Part shown: positions 1-9,774 of the stretch, one piece after another
Layout: the number at the start of each line of letters is the position of its first letter
Position numbering within the stretch: position 1 is the first letter of the stretch
Assembly: GCF_002646595.1 (NCBI RefSeq)
Contig: NZ_PDUD01000028.1
Location: 62,001-126,000, forward strand
Length of the DNA: 64,000 bases
DNA from: Flavilitoribacter nigricans DSM 23189 = NBRC 102662
Lineage (GTDB): Bacteria; Bacteroidota; Bacteroidia; Chitinophagales; Saprospiraceae
Direction: 5' to 3'
Program-made: the position numbers and the translations under genes
The notes under the pieces: generated by a model
Databases searched by the model: none
Seen by the model: only the letters and a program-made list of their open reading frames with translations
What the model was told of the DNA's origin: nothing

Positions 1-17
1 AGGATTACTTAAGATTC

Positions 18-728
18 TTATTTTTCTTTTCTACGCGGATTGTTGCGATCCAGTACTTCGTCGATCAGGCCATATTCTTTGGCTTCATCGGCAGTCATCC
101 AGTTATCGCGATCACAATCCCGCTCGATCTGTTCGTAGTCTTTTCCGGTGTGGTGCGCCAGGATCTCATACAGTTCTTTCTGCTGCTCTTTGATCAGCTT
201 GTAGTAGATCTCCATTTCGGTCACCTGACCCTGCATACCACCCAGCGGCTGGTGGATCATTACCCGGCTGTGGTACAGACAGGTTCTTTTTCCTTTAACA
301 CCCGCAGTTAGCAGTACAGCACCCATGGAAGCCGCCAGACCGGTACAGATCGTGGCCACATCCGGAGAGATGTATTGCATGGTATCGTAAATACCCAAAC
401 CGGCAATCACACTACCACCCGGGCTGTTGATAAACATCTGTACATCACGCTTGGGGTCAGTGGATTCCAGGAATAGCATCTGTGCCTGGATCACGTTTGC
501 AACGTAATCATTTACCGGCACACCCATGAAAATAATACGGTCCATCATCAAACGAGAGAATACATCCAGGCCGACGATATTCATCGAACGCTCCTCGATA
601 ACATTCGGCGTAAAAGCCTGAATATTAGGAACGGTAGCCATGTTCTTCTCTGCGTATTTCTCTAAGTGCATCCGGCTCATCCCGAGGTGGCCGGTAGCGT
701 ATTTCATGAATTCATCCTTATGAAACAT
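18..728 (-). CDS. clpP: ATP-dependent Clp protease proteolytic subunit
   Basis: Cytoplasmic serine peptidase of family S14 that forms the tetradecameric chamber fed by ClpX-type unfoldases. The product has 236 residues. The catalytic triad is visible: Ser134 in GLAASMGA, His159 in RVMIHQPLGG and Asp208 in DRDNW. The oligomer-interface segment FINSPGGSV is intact. The first 45 residues (FMKYATGHLGM and onward) resemble the extended N terminus of Bacteroidota ClpP; a second in-frame Met at residue 8 is an alternative start. It lies 190 bp downstream of tig on the same strand, the usual tig-clpP order; clpX would be expected just beyond the left edge but is not in view. Confidence 0.96.
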   Translation of the reverse strand: MFHKDEFMKYATGHLGMSRMHLEKYAEKNMATVPNIQAFTPNVIEERSMNIVGLDVFSRLMMDRIIFMGVPVNDYVANVIQAQMLFLESTDPKRDVQMFINSPGGSVIAGLGIYDTMQYISPDVATICTGLAASMGAVLLTAGVKGKRTCLYHSRVMIHQPLGGMQGQVTEMEIYYKLIKEQQKELYEILAHHTGKDYEQIERDCDRDNWMTADEAKEYGLIDEVLDRNNPRRKEK

Positions 729-876
729 CAGTGCGTATTTAATTCAATTGTGGAATATCCGTACTATTAACACCACGAAGTACGCGATGGTTAACTCTAT
801 AGGTAAAATTCCCGGAAAATAGGCTTCCGGGGCTGACAATATTTGCTATTGGTATACCTGCTGCGGGAATCCCGGG

Positions 877-907
877 CGCGCCGCAAACCTTACGGGTGCG
901 CGGCGCG
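877..907. other. GC-rich stem-loop between tig and clpP
   Basis: An 8-bp perfect GC-only stem (877-884 with 900-907) around a 15-nt loop lies directly after the tig stop codon. There is no T tract on either strand, so it is not a standard intrinsic terminator. It could limit read-through from tig into clpP or protect an RNA end. This is inferred from base pairing alone. Confidence 0.4.
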
Positions 908-918
908 GGACTCGCTAT

Positions 919-2352
919 TTATTCTTCTTCACCGGCTGCATCAGCGCCCGCTGCTGCCTGCCGGGCCAGTTCCTTAGCCTGGTCTCCTTCGTTGATATCC
1001 TGGATCACTTTTTCAAAATCATCGGTGCTGATCGCTTTCGGCTCTACCTTTACGGAATCTTTCACCGCGGCAAATACCTTATCGGTCAGTACCTGCTGGG
1101 CAACGCGATCCACATCTTCCTCTTTTTCCATCATCCGCACGGCCATAGTTTCGAGGAAATTATCGTCGAACAGGGCCGGATTGCTGATCATTCCCTGGAT
1201 CTGGCGCTTGAAGGCATCCTTGATCTCGTCCTGGCTGATCTGCACATCGTGCTTTTTAGCCAGTTTGGAACGGATCAGGGTCCATTTCAGGTTGTCCAGA
1301 AAATCGGGGAAGTCGCGCTCGATCTGCTCGTCGGTAACGTTCTCGTTATTCGTTTTCAGCCAGCGCTTGAGGAAATCCTTCGGCAGGTCCATGGAGTTTT
1401 TCTCCAGCAGATATTCCTGGATATGGCGGTACAGTACCGCTTCGGCCTGACGATCGTAGTAGGATTTCAGATCGTTCTCCATTTTTTCGCGGGCCTCCTC
1501 TTCGGTAGACACGACTCCTTCTCCGAACATCTTGTTGAAGAATTCCTCATCCATTTCGGCTTCCTGCAGACGGGTGATCTCCACGATGGTCGCCTGGACC
1601 GTATCGCCTACCGCTTCGGCTTCTTCGCCTTTAACGCCCAGGAAATAGTTGTGCACGTATTCCGGAGAGGTTTCTTTTTCCAGTTCGTAAATGTTGATCT
1701 GGAAGCTATCGCCCGGTTTGTGCTGGCTGATGATCTTTTTGGCCTCATCCGTCAGCCGGTCTTCCGGCACGCTGAATTCGTTGGTTACGCCTTCTTCTTT
1801 CGGGCTGTCGCCGTCCAGCTCCTGGATAGATAGTTTGATGAGATCACCTTCCTGCACTTCTCCTTCGATGGGCACCTGTTCGCCCATACGCTTGCGGCCG
1901 GCAGCCAGCTCATCGTCGATCTTATCCGTGGGGATGGTGACATCGTACATCTCAAAGGAAGCGTCATCTCCCAGTCCCTCTACTTCAAAATCGGGAGCCA
2001 GGCCCAGGTCGAATTTGAATTCGAAATCTTCGAGATCTCTCGGATCGAACTCGTAGACCTGCTGATCATCATTGGGCAGGGGCTGCCCCAGGTAATTCAG
2101 ATCATTTTCCGTCAGGAAGTTCCCTACTTCGGATTGCAACATTCCGTTGATCACATCCGAAAGGATAGCTTTCCCGTACATCTTACGCAGTACGCTCATT
2201 GGGGTTTTGCCCTTGCGGAACCCCTTCATTTGAACCTGCTTGCGATATTTATTTAGCTCAGTCTTGAACTGACCTTCGTATTCTGATTTTTCGATCGTTA
2301 CCGTTAATACGGTATTCAAATTGTCAATATCCTCTCTGACAACCTTAGGCAT
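919..2352 (-). CDS. tig: Trigger factor, ribosome-associated chaperone
   Basis: Ribosome-bound folding chaperone of 477 residues. The N-terminal ribosome-binding signature GFRKGKTP is at residues 44-51. A divergent FKBP-like PPIase domain follows at roughly 155-245, then a long charged helical C-terminal chaperone region ending in an Asp/Glu/Ala-rich tail. The length is somewhat greater than the roughly 430 residues typical of proteobacterial trigger factor, mostly through C-terminal sequence. It is followed on the same strand by clpP. Family assignment is secure from the N-terminal motif, the domain order and the clpP neighbour; whether the FKBP domain is active cannot be judged. Confidence 0.93.
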   Translation of the reverse strand: MPKVVREDIDNLNTVLTVTIEKSEYEGQFKTELNKYRKQVQMKGFRKGKTPMSVLRKMYGKAILSDVINGMLQSEVGNFLTENDLNYLGQPLPNDDQQVYEFDPRDLEDFEFKFDLGLAPDFEVEGLGDDASFEMYDVTIPTDKIDDELAAGRKRMGEQVPIEGEVQEGDLIKLSIQELDGDSPKEEGVTNEFSVPEDRLTDEAKKIISQHKPGDSFQINIYELEKETSPEYVHNYFLGVKGEEAEAVGDTVQATIVEITRLQEAEMDEEFFNKMFGEGVVSTEEEAREKMENDLKSYYDRQAEAVLYRHIQEYLLEKNSMDLPKDFLKRWLKTNNENVTDEQIERDFPDFLDNLKWTLIRSKLAKKHDVQISQDEIKDAFKRQIQGMISNPALFDDNFLETMAVRMMEKEEDVDRVAQQVLTDKVFAAVKDSVKVEPKAISTDDFEKVIQDINEGDQAKELARQAAAGADAAGEEE

Positions 2353-2850
2353 AACAACAACATTAAAATGATTAAAATCTTTTGTAGCACGTAGAGTGTG
2401 TCAAGCAGACGGACCGGAACGGGAAAATTAAAACGGCATCGTTCCTTTTAACGATCTCTCAGTTTCTCCTTACCAACTTTATGGACCTCTACTTTCTGCT
2501 CTCTACCAGGTTGCCTGGCAACCTGCAATAATATATACAAAGAGTCGGCATCATTGTTGACGAAAAAAATGGCGGATTTGTTAACAAAATCCGCCATTTT
2601 TTAGTGCTGGTAGCAAAAGCACCGATATCTACAGGGCTTTTTCAACAATAATATACAAGTAACGTTTAATACAAAAAGGCTAAATGCTTAATGCTAGCTT
2701 CGTACCAGTACCGGATGGGGAATCTGCATAAGCCTGTTTTTATACCTGACCAAACTGCAATCCGTCACCCTGGATTTTGAGGGGGAATAACTTTCCGGTC
2801 TTGCTTCAATGCCAGGGAGGAAAGTCATTTTCGCCACCATCTTTGTGTTG
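2353..2850. other. Intergenic region between tig and tRNA-Leu
   Basis: About 500 bp without a credible reading frame. The left part, next to tig, must contain the tig promoter; I could not pick out a good TAnnTTTG box. The middle holds the strong palindromic terminator at 2564-2602. The right part is the trailer of the tRNA transcript. Nothing else is recognised. Confidence 0.6.
2564..2602 (-). terminator. Bidirectional intrinsic terminator
   Basis: A 16-bp perfect stem (2564-2579 paired with 2587-2602) closes a 7-nt loop; the stem ends in A6 on one side and T6 on the other, so it has a T tract when read in either direction. On the minus strand it would end the tRNA-Leu transcript before tig. 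Confidence 0.8.
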
Positions 2851-2932
2851 TGCGGGTGGAGGGACTCGAACCCCCACGCCTTGCGGCACTAGATCCTAAG
2901 TCTAGCGCGTCTACCAATTTCGCCACACCCGC
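2851..2932 (-). tRNA. tRNA-Leu (anticodon UAG)
   Basis: The reverse complement folds as a class II tRNA. A 7-bp acceptor stem is formed by 2926-2932 with 2852-2858, with A as discriminator at 2851. The anticodon stem is CTAGA/TCTAG with loop CTTAGGA, giving anticodon UAG (reads CUN, best CUA). A long variable arm GTGCCGCAAGGCGT follows, and the T loop has GTTCGAGTC. The CCA end is not encoded. The long variable arm and the anticodon both fit leucine. Confidence 0.97.
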
Positions 2933-3037
2933 AATGGGACCTTTTTTCAAAAGCGATGCAAATATATAATCTTTTTTATAAAAAAGAACGGCTTTTCAAG
3001 TAGATAGGATCAAAAGTTTTTTTTCCATTTTTTTGAT

Positions 3038-3045
3038 TAGCTTTG
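3038..3045 (+). promoter_or_regulatory. Candidate -7 box (TAGCTTTG) upstream of the (p)ppGpp synthetase gene
   Basis: Exact match to the Bacteroidota -7 consensus TAnnTTTG, 132 bp before the start codon and immediately after poly-T sequence. No convincing TTG -33 element is seen at the usual spacing, so this rests on one half of a promoter. Confidence 0.35.
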
Positions 3046-3176
3046 TATAGAGTGGTAAATATGCGCCGACAGGAAAGGTAAACACTGTAATTGCAGGCCA
3101 TTTTCACAGAGGATGGCTCACTCTTTTTAGTAACCGGTGAAGCAGCCAAGATCCATGAACACAGTAGGAAAAAACC

Positions 3177-5405
3177 ATGCCTGAGGTATTAATTAAAAAT
3201 CGAGAAGAACAAGAGATGATCGAATCCGCCTACCAGGATATGGTAGCGTCGATCAAGTCTCATATGGACGATCGGGACCGCGAACATATACGCGGTGCCT
3301 ACGAACTGGCCGTGGAAGCTCACCAGGAACAAAGACGCAAATCGGGAGAGCCCTACATCCTGCACCCCATTGCGGTAGCCAAGATCTGTGCCGCTGAGAT
3401 CGGACTGGGCCCGACGGCCATCACCGCCGCGCTGCTGCACGATGTAGTGGAAGATACCGAGGTTACCCTGGCCCAGATCCAGGAAAGGTTTGGCGGCCGT
3501 ATCGCCAAGATCGTCGACGGCCTCACTAAACTGGACAGCGCCTACAACGCAGAAAGCCCACAGGCCGAAAATTTCAAGAAAGTACTCAGTACGCTCGTGG
3601 AAGATGTCCGGGTGGTACTGATCAAAATGGCCGACCGGCTTCACAATATGCGTACGCTGGGTTCCATGCCCCGCCACAAGCAGTTGAAGATCGCCGCCGA
3701 GACCAGCTATATCTACGCCCCGCTGGCCCACCGCCTGGGGCTGTACGCTTTCAAGACGGAGTTCCTCGACCTCTGTATGAAGGTGACCGATCCGGACAAT
3801 TACCACGCTATTGCCAAGAAACTGGCGGAAACAAAACGGGCGCGGGAATCCTATATTCAGGAGTTCATTCAACCCCTGGAAGAAAAACTCAACAGCCTGG
3901 ATGCTACCTACCGCATCTACGGCCGCCCGAAGTCCATCTATTCCATCTGGAACAAGATCAAGAACAAGCAGGTACCCTTCGAAGAGATCTACGACCTGTT
4001 TGCCGTACGGATCGTCCTGGATGTACCGCCGGAGCGGGAAAAACTGACCTGCTGGCAGGTCTATTCCATCGTAACGGATGTGCACACGCCCATTCCGGAG
4101 CGTTTGAAAGACTGGATCACCACTCCAAAATCCAACGGTTACGAATCACTGCATACCACAGTGATCGGACCCAAAGGCCGGTTCGTGGAGGTCCAGATCC
4201 GGACCGAACGTATGGACGAGATCGCCGAGCGGGGCTTTGCCGCCCACTGGAAATATAAAGGCGTGAAGGACCAGCCGGATGTTTACGAAAGATGGCTGGA
4301 TAATGTGCGGGAGATCCTCGAAGATCCCAACAGCGACGCCGTGGAATTCCTCGGAGACTTCCGGGCTAATAACCTCTTTACCGAAGAGGTGTTTGTCTAC
4401 ACGCCCACGGGAGACATGAAGATCCTGCCTTCCGGAGCCACTGCTCTCGACTTTGCCTTCAGTATCCATACGGACATCGGGTACCATTGCACCGCCATCA
4501 AGGTCAACAACCGTTTGGTGCCGATGGGTTATAAACTGCAGAACGGCGATCAGATCCAGGTTTACACCAATAAGAACCAGAAGCCCAGTGAAGACTGGCT
4601 GAAAATGGTGGTAACGGGTAAAGCCCGGGCCAAGATCCGTTCGGCAACCAAGGAAGAACGCCGTATTCGCGGAGAATTCGGCAAAGAGGCCATTCAACGC
4701 AAACTCAAAAATCTGAAGGTCGACTACGAGGACAGCATAGAGTTTCTGCTGAAACACTTTGCTTACCCCTCCCGGGTAGACTTCTTCTACGATATTGCCG
4801 TAGACAAGCTGAGTATTCCGGAGATCTTCCGGGAAGTGCACGCGGAAGCCGGTAAACTGGTCATCACGGAAACGGCTCCCAACCCGATCCCGGCGGCAGC
4901 CCCGGAAATACCGAAACCCAAAAACCGGGCGTCGAGGAAAGCCACCGAAAAGCCGCGCCTCATGATCAACGGGGAGCCGGCCGAACGTTTTGATTACAGT
5001 TTTGCGAGTTGTTGCAATCCGGTACAGGGCGACCAGATCTTTGCGTACCTCACAGCTAATGCCGGACTGAAGATCCACCGGTCAAACTGCCCGAATGCAG
5101 CCAACCTGATGGCTAATTACGGCTACCGGGTGATGAAGGCCGACTGGGTATCCACCACCAATTCCACTTTCGTGGCGGACCTGAAGATCACCGGTATCGA
5201 CGACGGACCGGGTATTATCGAAAAACTAAGCCATCAGATCTCTTCGGCCCTCAACCTGAATATCCGCTCCTTCAGTATCGAAGGATACGAAGGATATTTC
5301 GAAGGACGGATCAGTTTGCTGGTTGCGAATACGGACCAGTTAAACCTGGCGATCAGGGCCTTGCAAAACCTAGATCACGTTTCAACTGTTTCTAGAGTAG
5401 AATAG
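3177..5405 (+). CDS. Bifunctional (p)ppGpp synthetase/hydrolase, RelA/SpoT family
   Basis: Makes and degrades the alarmone (p)ppGpp in the cytoplasm. The product has 742 residues. The HD hydrolase domain is at roughly 35-190, with LLHDVVEDT carrying His88-Asp89 intact, so hydrolase activity is expected. The synthetase domain is at roughly 240-360, with SNGYESLHTT and the EVQIRT strand. A TGS domain follows at about 402-465 (VFVYTPTGD) and an ACT domain closes the protein. The length and order are those of a long Rel/SpoT enzyme. A Fur-family gene begins 71 bp downstream and a STAS gene follows that, on the same strand, suggesting one transcript. The start is the ATG giving MPEVLIKN. Whether to call it Rel or SpoT cannot be decided from one copy. 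Confidence 0.95.
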   Translation: MPEVLIKNREEQEMIESAYQDMVASIKSHMDDRDREHIRGAYELAVEAHQEQRRKSGEPYILHPIAVAKICAAEIGLGPTAITAALLHDVVEDTEVTLAQIQERFGGRIAKIVDGLTKLDSAYNAESPQAENFKKVLSTLVEDVRVVLIKMADRLHNMRTLGSMPRHKQLKIAAETSYIYAPLAHRLGLYAFKTEFLDLCMKVTDPDNYHAIAKKLAETKRARESYIQEFIQPLEEKLNSLDATYRIYGRPKSIYSIWNKIKNKQVPFEEIYDLFAVRIVLDVPPEREKLTCWQVYSIVTDVHTPIPERLKDWITTPKSNGYESLHTTVIGPKGRFVEVQIRTERMDEIAERGFAAHWKYKGVKDQPDVYERWLDNVREILEDPNSDAVEFLGDFRANNLFTEEVFVYTPTGDMKILPSGATALDFAFSIHTDIGYHCTAIKVNNRLVPMGYKLQNGDQIQVYTNKNQKPSEDWLKMVVTGKARAKIRSATKEERRIRGEFGKEAIQRKLKNLKVDYEDSIEFLLKHFAYPSRVDFFYDIAVDKLSIPEIFREVHAEAGKLVITETAPNPIPAAAPEIPKPKNRASRKATEKPRLMINGEPAERFDYSFASCCNPVQGDQIFAYLTANAGLKIHRSNCPNAANLMANYGYRVMKADWVSTTNSTFVADLKITGIDDGPGIIEKLSHQISSALNLNIRSFSIEGYEGYFEGRISLLVANTDQLNLAIRALQNLDHVSTVSRVE

Positions 5406-5476
5406 GGCCTGTAAAGCATTTGCGGTCAGTGATCGAGGGAAAGCGATTGCAGAAATAACAGCTTAAAAAGAAAACA

Positions 5477-6007
5477 ATGGAGAATAGTGTGCAGCAAGAT
5501 GTAATAAAAGAGGTTAAGCGAATATTTGCGGAGCATTTGGAAGAAAATGGTCTCCGGAAAACCCCCGAACGCTTCGCGATCCTGGAAGAGATCTACAAAC
5601 GTTCCGATCACTTCGATGCGGAGGCCCTGTACATTCATATGAAAAATCAGAACTACCGGGTAAGCCGGGCTACCGTATACAATACCCTGGAACTGCTGGT
5701 GACCTGCGACCTGGTCAAAAAGCACCAGTTCGGGAAAAACCTCGCCCAGTACGAAAAGTCCTACGGCTACAAGCAGCACGACCACCTGATCTGCATTGAT
5801 TGCGGTAAGGTGCTGGAGTTTTGCGATCCGAGAGTACAACAGATCAAAAGCATGATGGGCGATCTGCTGAAATTTAACATCACCCACCATTCGCTCAACC
5901 TGTACGGCCACTGCGAAGGGGCCTGCCCGCGCACTAAGACTAATAAAAACGACGAGACCGAAACCGGTAATTTTCTACTACCAAAAGAGGAACTTCCTCT
6001 TCGCTGA
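5477..6007 (+). CDS. Fur-family metal-dependent transcriptional regulator
   Basis: DNA-binding repressor of the Fur/PerR/Zur family, 176 residues. The N-terminal winged helix includes [12 protein letters not shown] and the recognition helix [13 protein letters not shown]. The dimerisation domain has the His/Cys cluster [13 protein letters not shown], whose CxxC pair is the usual structural zinc site partner, and a second cluster [14 protein letters not shown]. The C terminus carries a short hydrophilic tail. It lies 71 bp after the (p)ppGpp enzyme gene and 11 bp before a STAS gene. The regulated metal cannot be read from the sequence; among Fur-like families the pattern fits Fur or PerR at least as well as Zur. 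Confidence 0.9.
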   Translation: MENSVQQDVIKEVKRIFAEHLEENGLRKTPERFAILEEIYKRSDHFDAEALYIHMKNQNYRVSRATVYNTLELLVTCDLVKKHQFGKNLAQYEKSYGYKQHDHLICIDCGKVLEFCDPRVQQIKSMMGDLLKFNITHHSLNLYGHCEGACPRTKTNKNDETETGNFLLPKEELPLR

Positions 6008-6018
6008 TCCTTTCTACC

Positions 6019-6372
6019 ATGAACCCAAGCTGGCAATTAAGCGTCCGAGAAAACATTCAACTTCTTCAAGTCGGCGACCTGCTGAGTGAGCACACCAATA
6101 AAGAAGTGCTGCGCACGGTCGACGATCAGATAGAACAGGGATTTTACAACTTTGTGGTGGATCTGAGTGCCGTTGATTACATCAATAGCATCGGGCTTAA
6201 CCTGCTTATCCTCCTCCGGGAGCGCACCAGAAAACAAGGAGGAAAGGTCGTTTTGGCCAGCCTCTCCCCTACGGTGGTCAAACTATTTGAAATGACCAAG
6301 CTTTCCCCGCTATTCGAGCAGACGGATACCGTAGAGGCCGCATTTGGCGTATTTCCGGAGCAAAAGAATTGA
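6019..6372 (+). CDS. STAS-domain protein, anti-anti-sigma factor-like
   Basis: Single STAS domain of 117 residues, the fold of SpoIIAA/RsbV antagonists that bind anti-sigma kinases. The phosphorylation-site region reads VDLSAVDYINSIGLN, placing the candidate serine at Ser57. It is 11 bp downstream of the Fur-family gene on the same strand. No RsbW-like kinase or alternative sigma factor is in the window, so its partner must be encoded elsewhere. The fold is clear; a role in a partner-switching pathway is inferred from family membership. Confidence 0.85.
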   Translation: MNPSWQLSVRENIQLLQVGDLLSEHTNKEVLRTVDDQIEQGFYNFVVDLSAVDYINSIGLNLLILLRERTRKQGGKVVLASLSPTVVKLFEMTKLSPLFEQTDTVEAAFGVFPEQKN

Positions 6373-6443
6373 TTTTTCCACGGCAAAACCTTAGCTGATC
6401 CAATTGTTTGTTTAATTTTACCGGGTAAAACGAACGTCTAGGA

Positions 6444-7795
<1,352 letters not shown>

Positions 7796-7820
7796 TTGGT
7801 GACGGGGAGACTGGGTGACG

Positions 7821-7865
7821 AGGAGATCGGGAAAGGGGGTGTTTTATACCTTTTCCCGCTCTCCT
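7821..7865. terminator. Inverted repeat between convergent purA and decarboxylase genes
   Basis: AGGAGA-T-CGGGAAA (7821-7834) pairs with TTTCCCG-C-TCTCCT (7852-7865): 13 pairs with one internal mismatch, loop of 17 nt. There is no T tract after it on either strand. Its position between convergent genes suggests a terminator or RNA 3' end structure. Confidence 0.5.
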
Positions 7866-7933
7866 GATCTGGCTCTCTGTTCCTGATCCATGAGAACATC
7901 CAGTACTATTTACGCTGACTTGCCGCTAAGTGC

Positions 7934-9412
7934 CTAATTGCGAATCTCTTCGCCTATACGGCATACCTGTTCTACCAACAGATCGAAATCTTCTTCCCGG
8001 CTCCGATGATTGGAAATAGCGATGCGCAGGCAATAACGGCCACCCAGTGTGGTGTAACCCGGTGCCGCGATGCCGCGTTCTTCCAACTGCAGCTTGATCT
8101 CTTTATTGAGCGCATTCAGTGCTTCGGTATTCAGCCCGGCCGGTTGGTAACGGAAGCAGACGATGTCCATGCCTACCGGAGCGATGAGTTCCAGATCGGG
8201 ATGCTGCTCGATCAGGTCTTTGAGATAGTGCGCCTGCTCTACATTCCTCGCGATCATACGACCGAATTTTTTAGCACCGTGTTCCTTCAGGGACATCCAC
8301 ACTTTCAGCGCCCGGAAACGACGTGATAACTGCGGGCCGTATTCACTGAACCAATTGCTGCCCGAAGCAACACCCCGGGTATTTTTTGCCAGATATTCCG
8401 GGATTAGGGCAAAGGTGTTTTTATGCGCATCCTGGTTTTTCACCAGTACACAGGCGGCTTCGAATGGCATGTGCATCCACTTGTGCAGATCGATAGCCAG
8501 GGAATCCGCCCGGGAAAGCGCGGCGATTTGCGGCCGTACATTATCCGCTAACATACCAATGGCACCGATGGCACCGTCGATGTGCAGCCAAAGTCCCTCG
8601 GCGGCACAGAGGTCCGCCAGCGCATCGATATCATCCACCGCACCGGTGTTGACCGTTCCCGCCGAACCGATCACACAGATGGGCTGAAGCCCCTCGCATC
8701 GATCCCGCTCGATCTGTTCCCGCAGAGCGTCCAGGTTGATGGTATAATCTTCATTGACGGCGATCTTGCGCAGGCTCCGACTGCCCATTCCCAATAATTC
8801 CACTGCTTTCTGGTTGCAGCTATGCACTTCGGTGGAAGCATAGACCGTGAACCGCTTACCATCTTTGATGCCTTCTTCCCGGAGGTCGTAACCGGCCTGT
8901 ACATTTCGCCCTACGGTCAGTCCCAGCAGATTAGCCATGGAGCCGCCGCTTACCAGCAGACCGCTGGCCGTAGCCGGGAAGCCCATGATCTCTTTCATCC
9001 AGTTGATCACCTGCTCTTCCACTTTATGGGCGGCGTGATTGCCCCCTCCGAGGTTGGAATTGGTAATGGAGGCCAGGAAATCGGCAGCGGCTCCGGAAAA
9101 GGTGCCGGCACCCATATACCAGGCCCAAAACCGCGGATGAACGGTTCCCATGGGATACGGTAATATGTTTTCTTTGAATTCCTGATAAACCGCCTCAGCG
9201 GATTGAGGCTCCTGCGGCAGGGACGTTTGAAAAGTTTCCAGTACCTCATCGGGCATTTCCTGCCAAATGGGTCTTTCGCGTACTCCGGCGATGAAATCGA
9301 TGGCATCATCAACCATCTGGTGCATCAGGGAACGGGCCTGTTCCCAATCTTGCGGATCCAGAGATTCCGCGGCGACTTCCGGGGCAATAGGTGTGGTGTT
9401 ATTTTTTCCCAT
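7934..9412 (-). CDS. PLP-dependent group II amino acid decarboxylase family protein
   Basis: Pyridoxal-phosphate enzyme of fold type I, 492 residues, of the aromatic-amino-acid/glutamate decarboxylase family. The PLP lysine is in DLHKWMHMPFE; the aspartate pairing with the ring nitrogen is in WLHIDGAIG. The N-terminal region has the family pattern with HPRFWAWYMGAGTFSG, and GGGNHAAHKVEEQVINWM precedes the cofactor site. Substrate cannot be assigned: the length and motifs suit aromatic or tyrosine-type decarboxylases, but an acidic amino acid remains possible. It stands alone, facing purA convergently, with a 362-bp gap to the next minus-strand gene. Start is the ATG giving MGKNNTTP. Confidence 0.85.
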   Translation of the reverse strand: MGKNNTTPIAPEVAAESLDPQDWEQARSLMHQMVDDAIDFIAGVRERPIWQEMPDEVLETFQTSLPQEPQSAEAVYQEFKENILPYPMGTVHPRFWAWYMGAGTFSGAAADFLASITNSNLGGGNHAAHKVEEQVINWMKEIMGFPATASGLLVSGGSMANLLGLTVGRNVQAGYDLREEGIKDGKRFTVYASTEVHSCNQKAVELLGMGSRSLRKIAVNEDYTINLDALREQIERDRCEGLQPICVIGSAGTVNTGAVDDIDALADLCAAEGLWLHIDGAIGAIGMLADNVRPQIAALSRADSLAIDLHKWMHMPFEAACVLVKNQDAHKNTFALIPEYLAKNTRGVASGSNWFSEYGPQLSRRFRALKVWMSLKEHGAKKFGRMIARNVEQAHYLKDLIEQHPDLELIAPVGMDIVCFRYQPAGLNTEALNALNKEIKLQLEERGIAAPGYTTLGGRYCLRIAISNHRSREEDFDLLVEQVCRIGEEIRN

Positions 9413-9774
9413 TGGTTCGATTTCTTTATCAAACCTACACCTTTTGGAGAAAAAAAGTTTTCCCCCAACCCACTTATTGAGCGGAATGCACGATGTAATG
9501 AGGGGATGCAGCGGGGCAGCGTGCGGGTATGGATAAAATTGGAAGGCAAAAAACTCGCCCTAATCTCCATACCCGCACCTAGTTTTCCCCTCCGAATCAG
9601 AGTCATTCAGGACCCGGATCATAGCCTGCACGAAATGGCAAATTCAATGGCAATGGCAATTTCAATGATCCAACATCGGGCGAAAAGGCCATCAATGGAC
9701 CAGGCAGTCGCCATTTTCCTGCCATTGTAGTTGTAATTGGCATTGCCATTACTTAAAATTGAATAGCTCCGGCC
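9413..9774. other. Intergenic region with A/T-rich repeats
   Basis: No credible gene. The stretch 9634-9670 contains direct copies of GCAAWTTCAATG and GGCAAT. AATGGCAATGGCAAT (9646-9660) is an inverted match with one mismatch to 9736-9750, next to the end of the RND permease gene. The remainder should contain the promoter of the decarboxylase gene. Confidence 0.5.

Noticed and set aside
3189-4085. A 298-codon antisense frame over the (p)ppGpp enzyme gene
   Set aside because: Shadow of a well-conserved gene; no start context or recognisable domains.
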